DNA of 64,000 bases from contig JAKNSD010000055.1 in the NCBI GenBank assembly GCA_023525715.1, positions 124,001 through 188,000 on the forward strand, given 5' to 3'. Under the pieces are notes generated by a model that did no database searches, was not told the DNA's origin, and saw nothing but the letters and a program-made list of their open reading frames with translations. The stretch's first letter is position 1. Each line of letters opens with the position of its first letter. The position numbers were made by a program, and so were the translations under genes. This document shows positions 51,100 through 63,130 of this stretch, piece after piece. The DNA is from Cichorium intybus. Taxonomy: Eukaryota > Streptophyta > Magnoliopsida > Asterales > Asteraceae.

Positions 51100-52190
51100 T
51101 TTTTGAATTTTACAAAAATTCAAAAATTAAGAATTTTTCATGTACCGGGGTACACGACAAATTGTTAAAAATAACAGAAAAAATATCATTAAAAATTCAA
51201 AATTTAAGGAGTTTCTCATGAACCCAGGTACACCAGAAATGTTTAAAATGATCACAAAGTGTAATTATAGGTAATTTTTGAATTTTACAAAAATTGAAAA
51301 ATTAAGAATTTTTCATCTACCGGGGTACACGACAAATTGTTAAAAATAACAGAAAAAATATCATTAAAAATTCAAAATTTAAGGAGTTTCTCATGAACCC
51401 AGGTACACCATAAATGTTTAAAATGATCACAAAGTGTAATTATAGGTAATTTTTGAATTTTACAAAAATTGAAAAATTAAGAATTTTTCATGTACCGGGG
51501 TACACGACAAATTGTTAAAAATAACAGAAAAAATATCATTAAAAAATTCAAAATTTAAGGAGTTTCTCATGAACCTAGGTACACCAGAAATGTTTAAAAT
51601 GATCACAAAGTGTAATTATAGGTAATTTTTGACTTTTACAAAAATTCAAAAATTAAGAATTTTTCACGTACCGGGGTACACGACAAATTGTTAAAAATAA
51701 CAGAAAAAATATCATTAAAAAATTCAAAATTTAAGGAGTTTCTCATGAACCTAGGTACACCAGAAATGTTTAAAATGATCACAAAGTGTAATTATAGGTA
51801 ATTTTTGAATTTTACAAAAATTCAAAAATTAAGAATTTTTCATGTACCGGGGTACACGACAAATTGTTAAAAATAACATAAAAAATATCATTAAATATTC
51901 AAAATTTAAGGAGTTTCTCATGAACCCAGGTACACCATAAATGTTTAAAATAATCAAAAGTGTAATTATAGGTAATTTTTGAATTTTACAAAAATTGAAA
52001 AATTAAGAATTTTTCATGTACCGGGGTACACGACAAATTGTTAAAAATAACAGAAAAATATCATTAAAAAATACAAAATTTAAGGAGTTTCTCATGAACC
52101 CAGGTACACCAGAAATGGTTAAAATGATCACAAAGTGTAATTATAGGTAATTTTTGAATTTTACAAAAATTCAAAAATTAAGAATTTTTC
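51100..52190. repeat. Core-type monomers between D pair 9 and the 10-monomer HOR
   Basis: About six monomers follow the core order from c or d to h: a CATCTACCGG monomer near 51310, CATAAATG near 51410, TTGACTTTTAC near 51629 with CACGTACCGG near 51664, then CATTAAATATTC with AATAATCAAAAG near 51890-51960, and AATGGTTAAAATG near 52115. One private change is AAAAAATACAAAATTT near 52068. No gene. Confidence 0.75.
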
Positions 52191-55100
52191 ATGTACCGGG
52201 GTACACGACAAATTGTTAAAAATAACAGAAAAAATATCATTTAAAAATTCAAAATTTAAGGAGTTTCTCATAACCTAGGTACACAAGAAATGTTTAAAAT
52301 GATCACAAAGTGTAATTATAGGTAATTTTTGAATTTTACAAAAATTGAAAAACTAAGAATTTTTCATGTACCGGGGTACATGACAAATTGTTAAAAATAA
52401 CAGAAAAAATATCATTAAAAATTCAAAATTTAAGGAGTTTCTCATGAACCCAGCTTCACCATAAATGTTTAAAATGATCACAAAGTGTAATTATAGGTAA
52501 TTTTTGAATTTTACAAAAATTCAAAAATTAAGAATTTTTCATGTACCGGGGTACACGACAAATTGTTAAAAATAACAGAAAAAATATCATTAAAAATTCA
52601 AAATTTAAGGAGTTTCTCATGAACCCAGGTACACCAGAAATGTTTAAAATGATCACAAAGTGTAATTATAGGTAATTTTTGAATTTTACAAAAATTGAAA
52701 AATTAAGAATTTTTCATCTACCGGGGTACACGACAAATTGTTAAAAATAACAGAAAAAATATCATTAAAAATTCAAAATTTAAGGAGTTTCTTATGAACC
52801 CAGGTACACCATAAATGTTTAAAATGATCACAAAGTGTAATTATAGGTAATTTTTTAATTTTACAAAAATTGAAAAATTAAGAATTTTTCATGTACCGGG
52901 GTACACGACAAATTGTTAAAAATAACAGAAAAAATATCATTAAAAAATTCAAAATTTAAGGAGTTTCTCATGAACCTAGGTACACCAGAAATGTTTAAAA
53001 TGATCACAAAGTGTAATTATAGGTAATTTTTGACTTTTTCAAAAATTCAAAAATTAAGAATTTTTCATGTACCGGGGTACACGACAAATTGTTAAAAATA
53101 ACAGAAAAAATATCATTAAAAAATTCAAAATTTAAGGAGTTTCTCATGAACCTAGGTACACCAGAAATGTTTAAAATGATCACAAAGTGTAATTATAGGT
53201 AATTTTTGAATTTTACAAAAATTCAAAAATTAAGAATTTTTCATGTACCGGGGTACACGACAAATTGTTAAAAATAACAGAAAAATATCATTAAATATTC
53301 AAAATTTAAGGAGTTTCTCATGAACCCAGGTACACCATAAATGTTTAAAATAATCAAAAGTGTAATTATAGGTAATTTTTGAATTTTACAAAAATTGAAA
53401 AATTCAGAATTTTTCATGTACCGGGGTACACGACAAATTGTTAAAAATAACAGAAAAAATATCATTAAAAAATTCAAAATTTAAGGAGTTTCTCATGAAC
53501 CCAGGTACACCAGAAATGGTTAAAATGATCACAAAGTGTAATTATAGGTAATTTTTGAATTTTACAAAAATTCAAAAATTAATAATTTTTCATGTACCGG
53601 GGTACACGACAAATTGGTAAAAATAACAGAAAAAATATCATTAATAATTCAAAATTTAAGGAGTTTCTCATAACCTAGGTACACCAGAAATGTTTAAAAT
53701 GATCACAAAGTGTAATTATAGGTAATTTTTGAATTTTACAAAAATTGAAAAATTAAGAATTTTTCATGTACCGGGTTACACGACAAATTGTTAAAAATAA
53801 CAGAAAAATATCATTAAAAAATTCAAAATTTAAGGAGTTTCTCATGAACCCAGGTACACCATAAATGTTTAAAATGATCACAAAGTGTAATTATAGGTAA
53901 TTTTTGAATTTTACAAAAATTCAAAAATTAAGAATTTTTCATGTACCGGGGTACACGACAAATTGTTAAAAATAACAGAAAAAATATCATTTAAAAATTC
54001 AAAATTTAAGGAGTTTCTCATAACCTAGGTACACAAGAAATGTTTAAAATGATCACAAAGTGTAATTATAGGTAATTTTTGAATTTTACAAAAATTGAAA
54101 AACTAAGAATTTTTCATGTACCGGGGTACATGACAAATTGTTAAAAATAACAGAAAAAATATCATTAAAAATTCAAAATTTAAGGAGTTTCTCATGAACC
54201 CAGCTTCACCATAAATGTTTAAAATGATCACAAAGTGTAATTATAGGTAATTTTTGAATTTTACAAAAATTCAAAAATTAAGAATTTTTCATGTACCGGG
54301 GTACACGACAAATTGTTAAAAATAACAGAAAAAATATCATTAAAAATTCAAAATTTAAGGAGTTTCTCATGAACCCAGGTACACCAGAAATGTTTAAAAT
54401 GATCACAAAGTGTAATTATAGGTAATTTTTGAATTTTACAAAAATTGAAAAATTAAGAATTTTTCATCTACCGGGGTACACGACAAATTGTTAAAAATAA
54501 CAGAAAAAATATCATTAAAAATTCAAAATTTAAGGAGTTTCTTATGAACCCAGGTACACCATAAATGTTTAAAATGATCACAAAGTGTAATTATAGGTAA
54601 TTTTTTAATTTTACAAAAATTGAAAAATTAAGAATTTTTCATGTACCGGGGTACACGACAAATTGTTAAAAATAACAGAAAAAATATCATTAAAAAATTC
54701 AAAATTTAAGGAGTTTCTCATGAACCTAGGTACACCAGAAATGTTTAAAATGATCACAAAGTGTAATTATAGGTAATTTTTGACTTTTTCAAAAATTCAA
54801 AAATTAAGAATTTTTCATGTACCGGGGTACACGACAAATTGTTAAAAATAACAGAAAAAATATCATTAAAAAATTCAAAATTTAAGGAGTTTCTCATGAA
54901 CCTAGGTACACCAGAAATGTTTAAAATGATCACAAAGTGTAATTATAGGTAATTTTTGAATTTTACAAAAATTCAAAAATTAAGAATTTTTCATGTACCG
55001 GGGTACACGACAAATTGTTAAAAATAACAGAAAAAATATCATTAAATATTCAAAATTTAAGGAGTTTCTCATGAACCCAGGTACACCATAAATGTTTAAA

Positions 55101-55690
55101 ATAATCAAAAGTGTAATTATAGGTAATTTTTGAATTTTACAAAAATTGAAAAATTCAGAATTTTTCATGTACCGGGGTACACGACAAATTGTTAAAAATA
55201 ACAGAAAAAATATCATTAAAAAATTCAAAATTTAAGGAGTTTCTCATGAACCCAGGTACACCAGAAATGGTTAAAATGATCACAAAGTGTAATTATAGGT
55301 AATTTTTGAATTTTACAAAAATTCAAAATTTAATAATTTTTCATGTACCGGGGTACACGACAAATTGGTAAAAATAACAGAAAAAATATCATTAATAATT
55401 CAAAATTTAAGGAGTTTCTCATAACCTAGGTACACCAGAAATGTTTAAAATGATCACAAAGTGTAATTATAGGTAATTTTTGAATTTTACAAAAATTGAA
55501 AAATTAAGAATTTTTCATGTACCGGGTTACACGACAAATTGTTAAAAATAACAGAAAAATATCATTAAAAAATTCAAAATTTAAGGAGTTTCTCATGAAC
55601 CCAGGTACACCATAAATGTTTAAAATGATCACAAAGTGTAATTATAGGTAATTTTTGAATTTTACAAAAATTCAAAAATTAAGAATTTTT
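52190..55690. repeat. HOR domain: 10-monomer unit of 1750 bp, two copies
   Basis: CCCAGCTTCACC recurs at 52451 and 54201, GTTTCTTATGAACCC at about 52788 and 54538, TTGACTTTTTC at 53031 and 54781, AAAATTCAGAATTTTTC at 53403 and 55154, and AATTGGTAAAAATAAC at about 53612 and 55363. The offset is 1750 bp, rising to 1751 after one A is added (GAAAAATATC near 53281 against GAAAAAATATC near 55031). The unit order is b-c-d-e-f-g-h-a plus two further monomers. The copies look nearly identical. Confidence 0.89.
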
Positions 55691-55849
55691 CATGTACCGG
55701 GGTACACGACAAATTGTTAAAAATAACAGAAAAAATATCAATAAAAAATTCAAAATTGAAGGAGTTTCTCAAGAACCCAGGTACACCAGAAATGGTTAAA
55801 ATGATCACAAAGTGTAATTATAGGTAATTTTTGAATTTTACAAAAATTC

Positions 55850-56600
55850 AAAAATTAAGAATTTTTCATGTACCGGGGTACACGACAAATTGTTAAAAAT
55901 AACAGAAAAAATATCATTAAATATTCAAAATTTAAGGAGTTTCTCATGAACCCAGGTACACCATAAATGTTTAAAATAATCAAAAGTGTAATTATAGGTA
56001 ATTTTTGAATTTTACAAAAATTGAAAAATTCAGAATTTTTCATGTACCGGGGTACACGACAAATTGTTAAAAATAACAGAAAAAATATCATTAAAAAATT
56101 CAAAATTTAAGGAGTTTCTCATGAACCTAGGTACACCAGAAATGGTTAAAATGATCACAAAGTGTAATTATAGGTAATTTTTGAATTTTACAAAAATTCA
56201 AAAATTAATAATTTTTCATGTACCGGGGTACACGACAAATTGTTAAAAATAACAGAAAAAATATCATTAAATATTCAAAATTTAAGGAGTTTCTCATGAA
56301 CCCAGGTACACCATAAATGTTTAAAATAATCAAAAGTGTAATTATAGGTAATTTTTGAATTTTACAAAAATAGAAAAATTCAGAATTTTTCATGTACCGG
56401 GGTACACGACAAATTGTTAAAAATAATAGAAAAAATATCATTAAAAAATTCAAAATTTAAGGAGTTTCTCATGAACCCAGGTACACCAGAAATGGTTAAA
56501 ATGATCACAAAGTGTAATTATAGGGAATTTTTGAATTTTACAAAAATTCAAAAATTAATAATTTTTCATGTACCGGGGTACACGACAAATTGTTAAAAAT
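55850..56600. repeat. Two-monomer (350-bp) tandem expansion
   Basis: An h-type monomer (CATTAAATATTC, AATAATCAAAAG, AAAATTCAGAATTTTTC) alternates with an AATGGTTAAAATG monomer. CATTAAATATTC lies near 55918 and again near 56268, 350 bp apart. The h monomer with ATTCAG matches those in the preceding 1750-bp units, so this looks like a local dimer amplification taken from that unit. The last AATGGTTAAAATG monomer carries TATAGGGAATTTT near 56520. Confidence 0.8.
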
Positions 56601-57850
56601 AACAGAAAAAATATCAATAAAAAATTCAAAATTTAAGGAGTTTCTCAAGAACCCAGGTACACCAGAAATGGTTAAAATGATCACAAAGTGTAATTATAGG
56701 TAATTTTTGAATTTTACAAAAATTCAAAAATTAATAATTTTTCATCTACCGGGGTACACGACAACTTGTTAAAAATAACAGAAAAAATATCAATAAAAAA
56801 TTCAAAATTTAAGGAGTTTCTCATAACCTAGGTACACCAGAAATGTTTAAAATGATCACAAAGTGTAATTATAGGTAATTTTTGAATTTTACAAAAATTG
56901 AAAAATTAAGAATTTTTCATCTACCGGGGTACACGACAAATTGTTAAAAATAACAGAAAAAATATCATTAAAAATTCAAAATTTAAGGAGTTTCTCATGA
57001 ACCCAGGTACACCATAAATGTTTAAAATGATCACAAAGTGTAATTATAGGTAATTTTTGAATTTTACAAAAATTGAAAAATTAAGAATTTTTCATCTACC
57101 GGGGTACACGACAAATTGTTAAAAATAACAGAAAAAATATCATTAAAAATTCAAAATTTAAGGAGTTTCTCATGAACCCAGGTACACCATAAATGTTTAA
57201 AATGATCACAAAGTGTAATTATAGGTAATTTTTGAATTTTACAAAAATTGAAAAATTAAGAATTTTTCATGTACCGGGGTACACGACAAATTGTTAAAAA
57301 TAACAGAAAAAATATCATTAAAAAATTCAAAATTTAAGGAGTTTCTCATGAACCTAGGTACACCAGAAATGTTTAAAATGATCGCAAAGTGTAATTATAG
57401 GTAATTTTTGACTTTTACAAAAATTAAAAAATTAAGAATTTTTCATGTACCGGGGTACACGACAAATTGTTAAAAATAACAGAAAAAATATCATTAAAAA
57501 ATTCAAAATTTAAGGAGTTTCTCATGAACCTAGGTACACCAGAAATGTTTAAAATGATCACAAAGTGTAATTATAGGTAATTTTTGAATTTTACAAAAAT
57601 TCAAAAATTAAGAATTTTTCATGTACCGGGGTACACGACAAATTGTTAAAAATAACAGAAAAAATATCATTAAATATTCAAAATTTAAGGAGTTTCTCAT
57701 GAACCCAGGTACACCATAAATGTTTAAAATAATCAAAAGTGTAATTATAGGTAATTTTTGAATTTTACAAAAATTGAAAAATTAAGAATTTTTCATGTAC
57801 CGGGGTACACGACAAATTGTTAAAAATAACAGAAAAATATCATTAAAAAA
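56600..57850. repeat. Mixed monomers before the terminal core amplification
   Basis: About seven monomers: two with ATCAATAAAAAATTC and TTTCTCAAGAACCC or CTCATAACCTAGG (56610-56840), two consecutive CATCTACCGG monomers (near 56925 and 57095), an f-type with ATCGCAAAGTG and TTGACTTTTAC near 57383-57413, and g and h types near 57530-57760. There is no clear period of their own and no gene. Confidence 0.74.
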
Positions 57851-60640
57851 TTCAAAATTTAAGGAGTTTCTCATGAACCCAGGTACACCAGAAATGGTTA
57901 AAATGATCACAAAGTGTAATTATAGGTAATTTTTGAATTTTACAAAAATTCAAAAATTAAGAATTTTTCATGTACCGGGGTACACGACAAATTGTTAAAA
58001 ATAACAGAAAAAATATCATTTAAAAATTCAAAATTTAAGGAGTTTCTCATAACCTAGGTACACAAGAAATGTTTAAAATGATCACAAAGTGTAATTATAG
58101 GTAATTTTTGAATTTTACAAAAATTGAAAAATTAAGAATTTTTCATGTACCGGGGTACATGACAAATTGTTAAAAATAACAGAAAAAATATCATTAAAAA
58201 TTCAAAATTTAAGGAGTTTCTCATGAACCCAGGTTCACCATAAATGTTTAAAATGATCACAAAGTGTAATTATAGGTAATTTTTGAATTTTACAAAAATT
58301 CAAAAATTAAGAATTTTTCATGTACCGGGGTACACGACAAATTGTTAAAAATAACAGAAAAAATATCATTAAAAATTCAAAATTTAAGGAGTTTCTCATG
58401 AACCCAGGTACACCAGAAATGTTTAAAATGATCACAAAGTGTAATTATAGGTAATTTTTGAATTTTAGAAAAATTGAAAAATTAAGAATTTTTCATCTAC
58501 CGGGGTACACGACAAATTGTTAAAAATAACAGAAAAAATATCATTAAAAATTCAAAATTTAATGAGTTTCTCATGAACCCAGGTACACCATAAATGTTTA
58601 AAATGATCACAAAGTGTAATTATAGGTAATTTTTGAATTTTACAAAAATTGAAAAATTAAGAATTTTTCATGTACCGGGGTACACGACAAATTGTTAAAA
58701 ATAACAGAAAAAATATCATTAAAAAATTCAAAATTTAAGGAGTTTCTCATGAACCTAGGTACACCAGAAATGTTTAAAATGATCGCAAAGTGTAATTATA
58801 GGTAATTTTTGAATTTTACAAAAATTCAAAAATTAAGAATTTTTCATGTACCGGGGTACACGACAAATTGTTAAAAATAACAGAAAAAATATCATTAAAT
58901 ATTCAAAATTTAAGGAGTTTCTCATGAACCCAGGTACACCATAAATGTTTAAAATAATCAAAAGTGTAATTATAGGTAATTTTTGAATTTTACAAAAATT
59001 CAAAAATTAAGAATTTTTCATGTACCGGGGTACACGACAAATTGTTAAAAATAACAGAAAAAATATCATTTAAAAATTCAAAATTTAAGGAGTTTCTCAT
59101 AACCTAGGTACACAAGAAATGTTTAAAATGATCGCAAAGTGTAATTATAGGTAATTTTTGAATTTTACAAAAATTCAAAAATTAAGAATTTTTCATGTAC
59201 CGGGGTACACGACAAATTGTTAAAAATAACAGAAAAAATATCATTAAATATTCAAAATTTAAGGAGTTTCTCATGAACCCAGGTACACCATAAATGTTTA
59301 AAATAATCAAAAGTGTAATTATAGGTAATTTTTGAATTTTACAAAAATTCAAAAATTAAGAATTTTTCATGTACCGGGGTACACGACAAATTGTTAAAAA
59401 TAACAGAAAAAATATCATTAAATATTCAAAATTTAAGGAGTTTCTCATGAACCTAGGTACACCATAAATGTTTAAAATAATCAAAAGTGTAATTATAGGT
59501 AATTTTTGAATTTTACAAAAATTCAAAAATTAAGAATTTTTCATGTACCGGGGTACACGACAAATTGTTAAAAATAACAGAAAAAATATCATTAAAAAAT
59601 TCAAAATTTAAGGAGTTTCTCATGAACCTAGGTACACCAGAAATGTTTAAAATGATCGCAAAGTGTAATTATAGGTAATTTTTGAATTTTACAAAAATTC
59701 AAAAATTAAGAATTTTTCATGTACCGGGGTACACGACAAATTGTTAAAAATAACAGAAAAAATATCATTAAATATTCAAAATTTAAGGAGTTTCTCATGA
59801 ACCCAGGTACACCATAAATGTTTAAAATAATCAAAAGTGTAATTATAGGTAATTTTTGAATTTTACAAAAATTCAAAAATTAAGAATTTTTCATGTACCG
59901 GGGTACACGACAAATTGTTAAAAATAACAGAAAAAATATCATTAAATATTCAAAATTTAAGGAGTTTCTCATGAACCCAGGTACACCATAAATGTTTAAA
60001 ATAATCAAAAGTGTAATTATAGGTAATTTTTGAATTTTACAAAAATTCAAAAATTAAGAATTTTTCATGTACCGGGGTACACGACAAATTGTTAAAAATA
60101 ACAGAAAAATATCATTAAAAAATTCAAAATTTAAGGAGTTTCTCATGAACCCAGGTACACCAGAAATGGTTAAAATGATCACAAAGTGTAATTATAGGTA
60201 ATTTTTGAATTTTACAAAAATTCAAAAATTAAGAATTTTTCATGTACCGGGGTACACGACAAATTGTTAAAAATAACAGAAAAAATATCATTTAAAAATT
60301 CAAAATTTAAGGAGTTTCTCATAACCTAGGTACACAAGAAATGTTTAAAATGATCACAAAGTGTAATTATAGGTAATTTTTGAATTTTAGAAAAATTGAA
60401 AAATTAAGAATTTTTCATCTACCGGGGTACACGACAAATTGTTAAAAATAACAGAAAAAATATCATTAAAAATTCAAAATTTAATGAGTTTCTCATGAAC
60501 CCAGGTACACCATAAATGTTTAAAATGATCACAAAGTGTAATTATAGGTAATTTTTGAATTTTACAAAAATTGAAAAATTAAGAATTTTTCATGTACCGG
60601 GGTACACGACAAATTGTTAAAAATAACAGAAAAAATATCA
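57850..60640. repeat. Core a-h repeat interrupted by h-monomer amplification
   Basis: AATGGTTAAAATG (GGTT at 57896) starts a core series that recurs 2798 bp later (60694). Between about 58.85 and 60.06 kb the h type (CATTAAATATTC, AATAATCAAAAG, but ending AAAATTCAAAAATT) appears five times (near 58955, 59305, 59480, 59830 and 60005). It is interleaved with b- or g-like ATCGCAAAGTG monomers. This is a short burst of one- and two-monomer duplications inside the core HOR. Confidence 0.78.
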
Positions 60641-63130
60641 TTAAAAAATTCAAAATTTAAGGAGTTTCTCATGAACCCAGGTACACCAGAAATGGTTAAA
60701 ATGATCACAAAGTGTAATTATAGGTAATTTTTGAATTTTACAAAAATTCAAAAATTAAGAATTTTTCATGTACCGGGGTACACGACAAATTGTTAAAAAT
60801 AACAGAAAAAATATCATTTAAAAATTCAAAATTTAAGGAGTTTCTCATAACCTAGGTACACAAGAAATGTTTAAAATGATCACAAAGTGTAATTATAGGT
60901 AATTTTTGAATTTTACAAAAATTGAAAAATTAAGAATTTTTCATGTACCGGGGTACATGACAAATTGTTAAAAATAACAGAAAAAATATCATTAAAAATT
61001 CAAAATTTAAGGAGTTTCTCATGAACCCAGGTTCACCATAAATGTTTAAAATGATCACAAAGTGTAATTATAGGTAATTTTTGAATTTTACAAAAATTCA
61101 AAAATTAAGAATTTTTCATGTACCGGGGTACACGACAAATTGTTAAAAATAACAGAAAAAATATCATTAAAAATTCAAAATTTAAGGAGTTTCTCATGAA
61201 CCCAGGTACACCAGAAATGTTTAAAATGATCACAAAGTGTAATTATAGGTAATTTTTGAATTTTAGAAAAATTGAAAAATTAAGAATTTTTCATCTACCG
61301 GGGTACACGACAAATTGTTAAAAATAACAGAAAAAATATCATTAAAAATTCAAAATTTAATGAGTTTCTCATGAACCCAGGTACACCATAAATGTTTAAA
61401 ATGATCACAAAGTGTAATTATAGGTAATTTTTGAATTTTACAAAAATTGAAAAATTAAGAATTTTTCATGTACCGGGGTACACGACAAATTGTTAAAAAT
61501 AACAGAAAAAATATCATTAAAAAATTCAAAATTTAAGGAGTTTCTCATGAACCTAGGTACACCAGAAATGTTTAAAATGATCGCAAAGTGTAATTATAGG
61601 TAATTTTTGAATTTTACAAAAATTCAAAAATTAAGAATTTTTCATGTACCGGGGTACACGACAAATTGTTAAAAATAACAGAAAAAATATCATTAAATAT
61701 TCAAAATTTAAGGAGTTTCTCATGAACCCAGGTACACCATAAATGTTTAAAATAATCAAAAGTGTAATTATAGGTAATTTTTGAATTTTACAAAAATTGA
61801 AAAATTAAGAATTTTTCATGTACCGGGGTACACGACAAATTGTTAAAAATAACAGAAAAATATCATTAAAAAATTCAAAATTTAAGGAGTTTCTCATGAA
61901 CCGAGGTACACCAGAAATGGTTAAAATGATCACAAAGTGTAATTATAGGTAATTTTTGAATTTTACAAAAATTCAAAAATTAAGAATTTTTCATGTACCG
62001 GGGTACACGACAAATTGTTAAAAATAACAGAAAAAATATCATTTAAAAATTCAAAATTTAAGGAGTTTCTCATAACCTAGGTACACAAGAAATGTTTAAA
62101 ATGATCACAAAGTGTAATTATAGGTAATTTTTGAATTTTACAAAAATTGAAAAATTAAGAATTTTTCATGTACCGGGGTACATGACAAATTGTTAAAAAT
62201 AACAGAAAAAATATCATTAAAAATTCAAAATTTAAGGAGTTTCTCATGAACCCAGGTTCACCATAAATGTTTAAAATGATCACAAAGTGTAATTATAGGT
62301 AATTTTTGAATTTTACAAAAATTCAAAAATTAAGAATTTTTCATGTACCGGGGTACACGACAAATTGTTAAAAATAACAGAAAAAATATCATTAAAAATT
62401 CAAAATTTAAGGAGTTTCTCATGAACCCAGGTACACCAGAAATGTTTAAAATGATCACAAAGTGTAATTATAGGTAATTTTTGAATTTTAGAAAAATTGA
62501 AAAATTAAGAATTTTTCATCTACCGGGGTACACGACAAATTGTTAAAAATAACAGAAAAAATATCATTAAAAATTCAAAATTTAATGAGTTTATCATGAA
62601 CCCAGGTACACCATAAATGTTTAAAATGATCACAAAGTGTAATTATAGGTAATTTTTGAATTTTACAAAAATTGAAAAATTAAGAATTTTTCATGTACCG
62701 GGGTACACGACAAATTGTTAAAAATAACAGAAAAAATATCATTAAAAAATTCAAAATTTAAGGAGTTTCTCATGAACCTAGGTACACCAGAAATGTTTAA
62801 AATGATCGCAAAGTGTAATTATAGGTAATTTTTGACTTTTACAAAAATTAAAAAATTAAGAATTTTTCATGTACCGGGGTACACGACAAATTGTTAAAAA
62901 TAACAGAAAAAATATCATTAAAAAATTCAAAATTTAAGGAGTTTCTCATGAACCTAGGTACACCAGAAATGTTTAAAATGATCACAAAGTGTAATTATAG
63001 GTAATTTTTGAATTTTACAAAAATTCAAAAATTAAGAATTTTTCATGTACCGGGGTACACGACAAATTGTTAAAAATAACAGAAAAAATATCATTAAAAA
63101 ATTCAAAATTTAAGGAGTTTCTCATGAACC
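60640..63130. repeat. 7-monomer HOR of 1225 bp
   Basis: GGTT of AATGGTTAAAATG lies at 60694 and 61919, and TTTAATGAGTTT (aatgag) at 61359 and 62584. Both offsets are 1225 bp. TTTTAGAAAAATTG near 61263 and 62487 also matches. The first unit runs a-b-c-d-e, then an ATCGCAAAGTG monomer, then h. The second keeps a-e but continues with extra f/g monomers, so the next AATGGTT is at 63672, 1753 bp on. The unit differs from the 7-monomer HOR at 38.5 kb in which core monomer is missing. Confidence 0.84.

Larger units (their letters stand above)
43850..51100. repeat. Nested HOR: 2195-bp and 2545-bp units with shortened D pairs
   Basis: The first two copies are 2195 bp apart: AATTTTTTAATTTTAC with AAAATCGAAAAATT follows TCATG at 44281 and 46476; CATTAAATATTC is at 44784 and 46979; D junctions are at 45984 and 48179. 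The third copy lies a further 2545 bp on (49021, 50724), so it has 350 bp, two monomers, more. These are the b/c monomers with GTACATG and GGTTCACC near 48600-48760, which match 43860-44020 at an offset of 4740 bp. The third copy therefore matches copy 1 with its upstream flank, not copy 2. Confidence 0.86.

Noticed and set aside
54980..55228. Open frames of 62-82 codons on the minus strand (also 41559-41747, 53268-53477, 55855-56103 and 56205-56453), rich in I, L and F like membrane segments
   Set aside because: They are the reverse strand of A/T-rich satellite, open only where h-type monomers occur. The hydrophobic look comes from AAA/AAT-rich codons read in reverse. Copies differ as the repeat differs, not as genes do.
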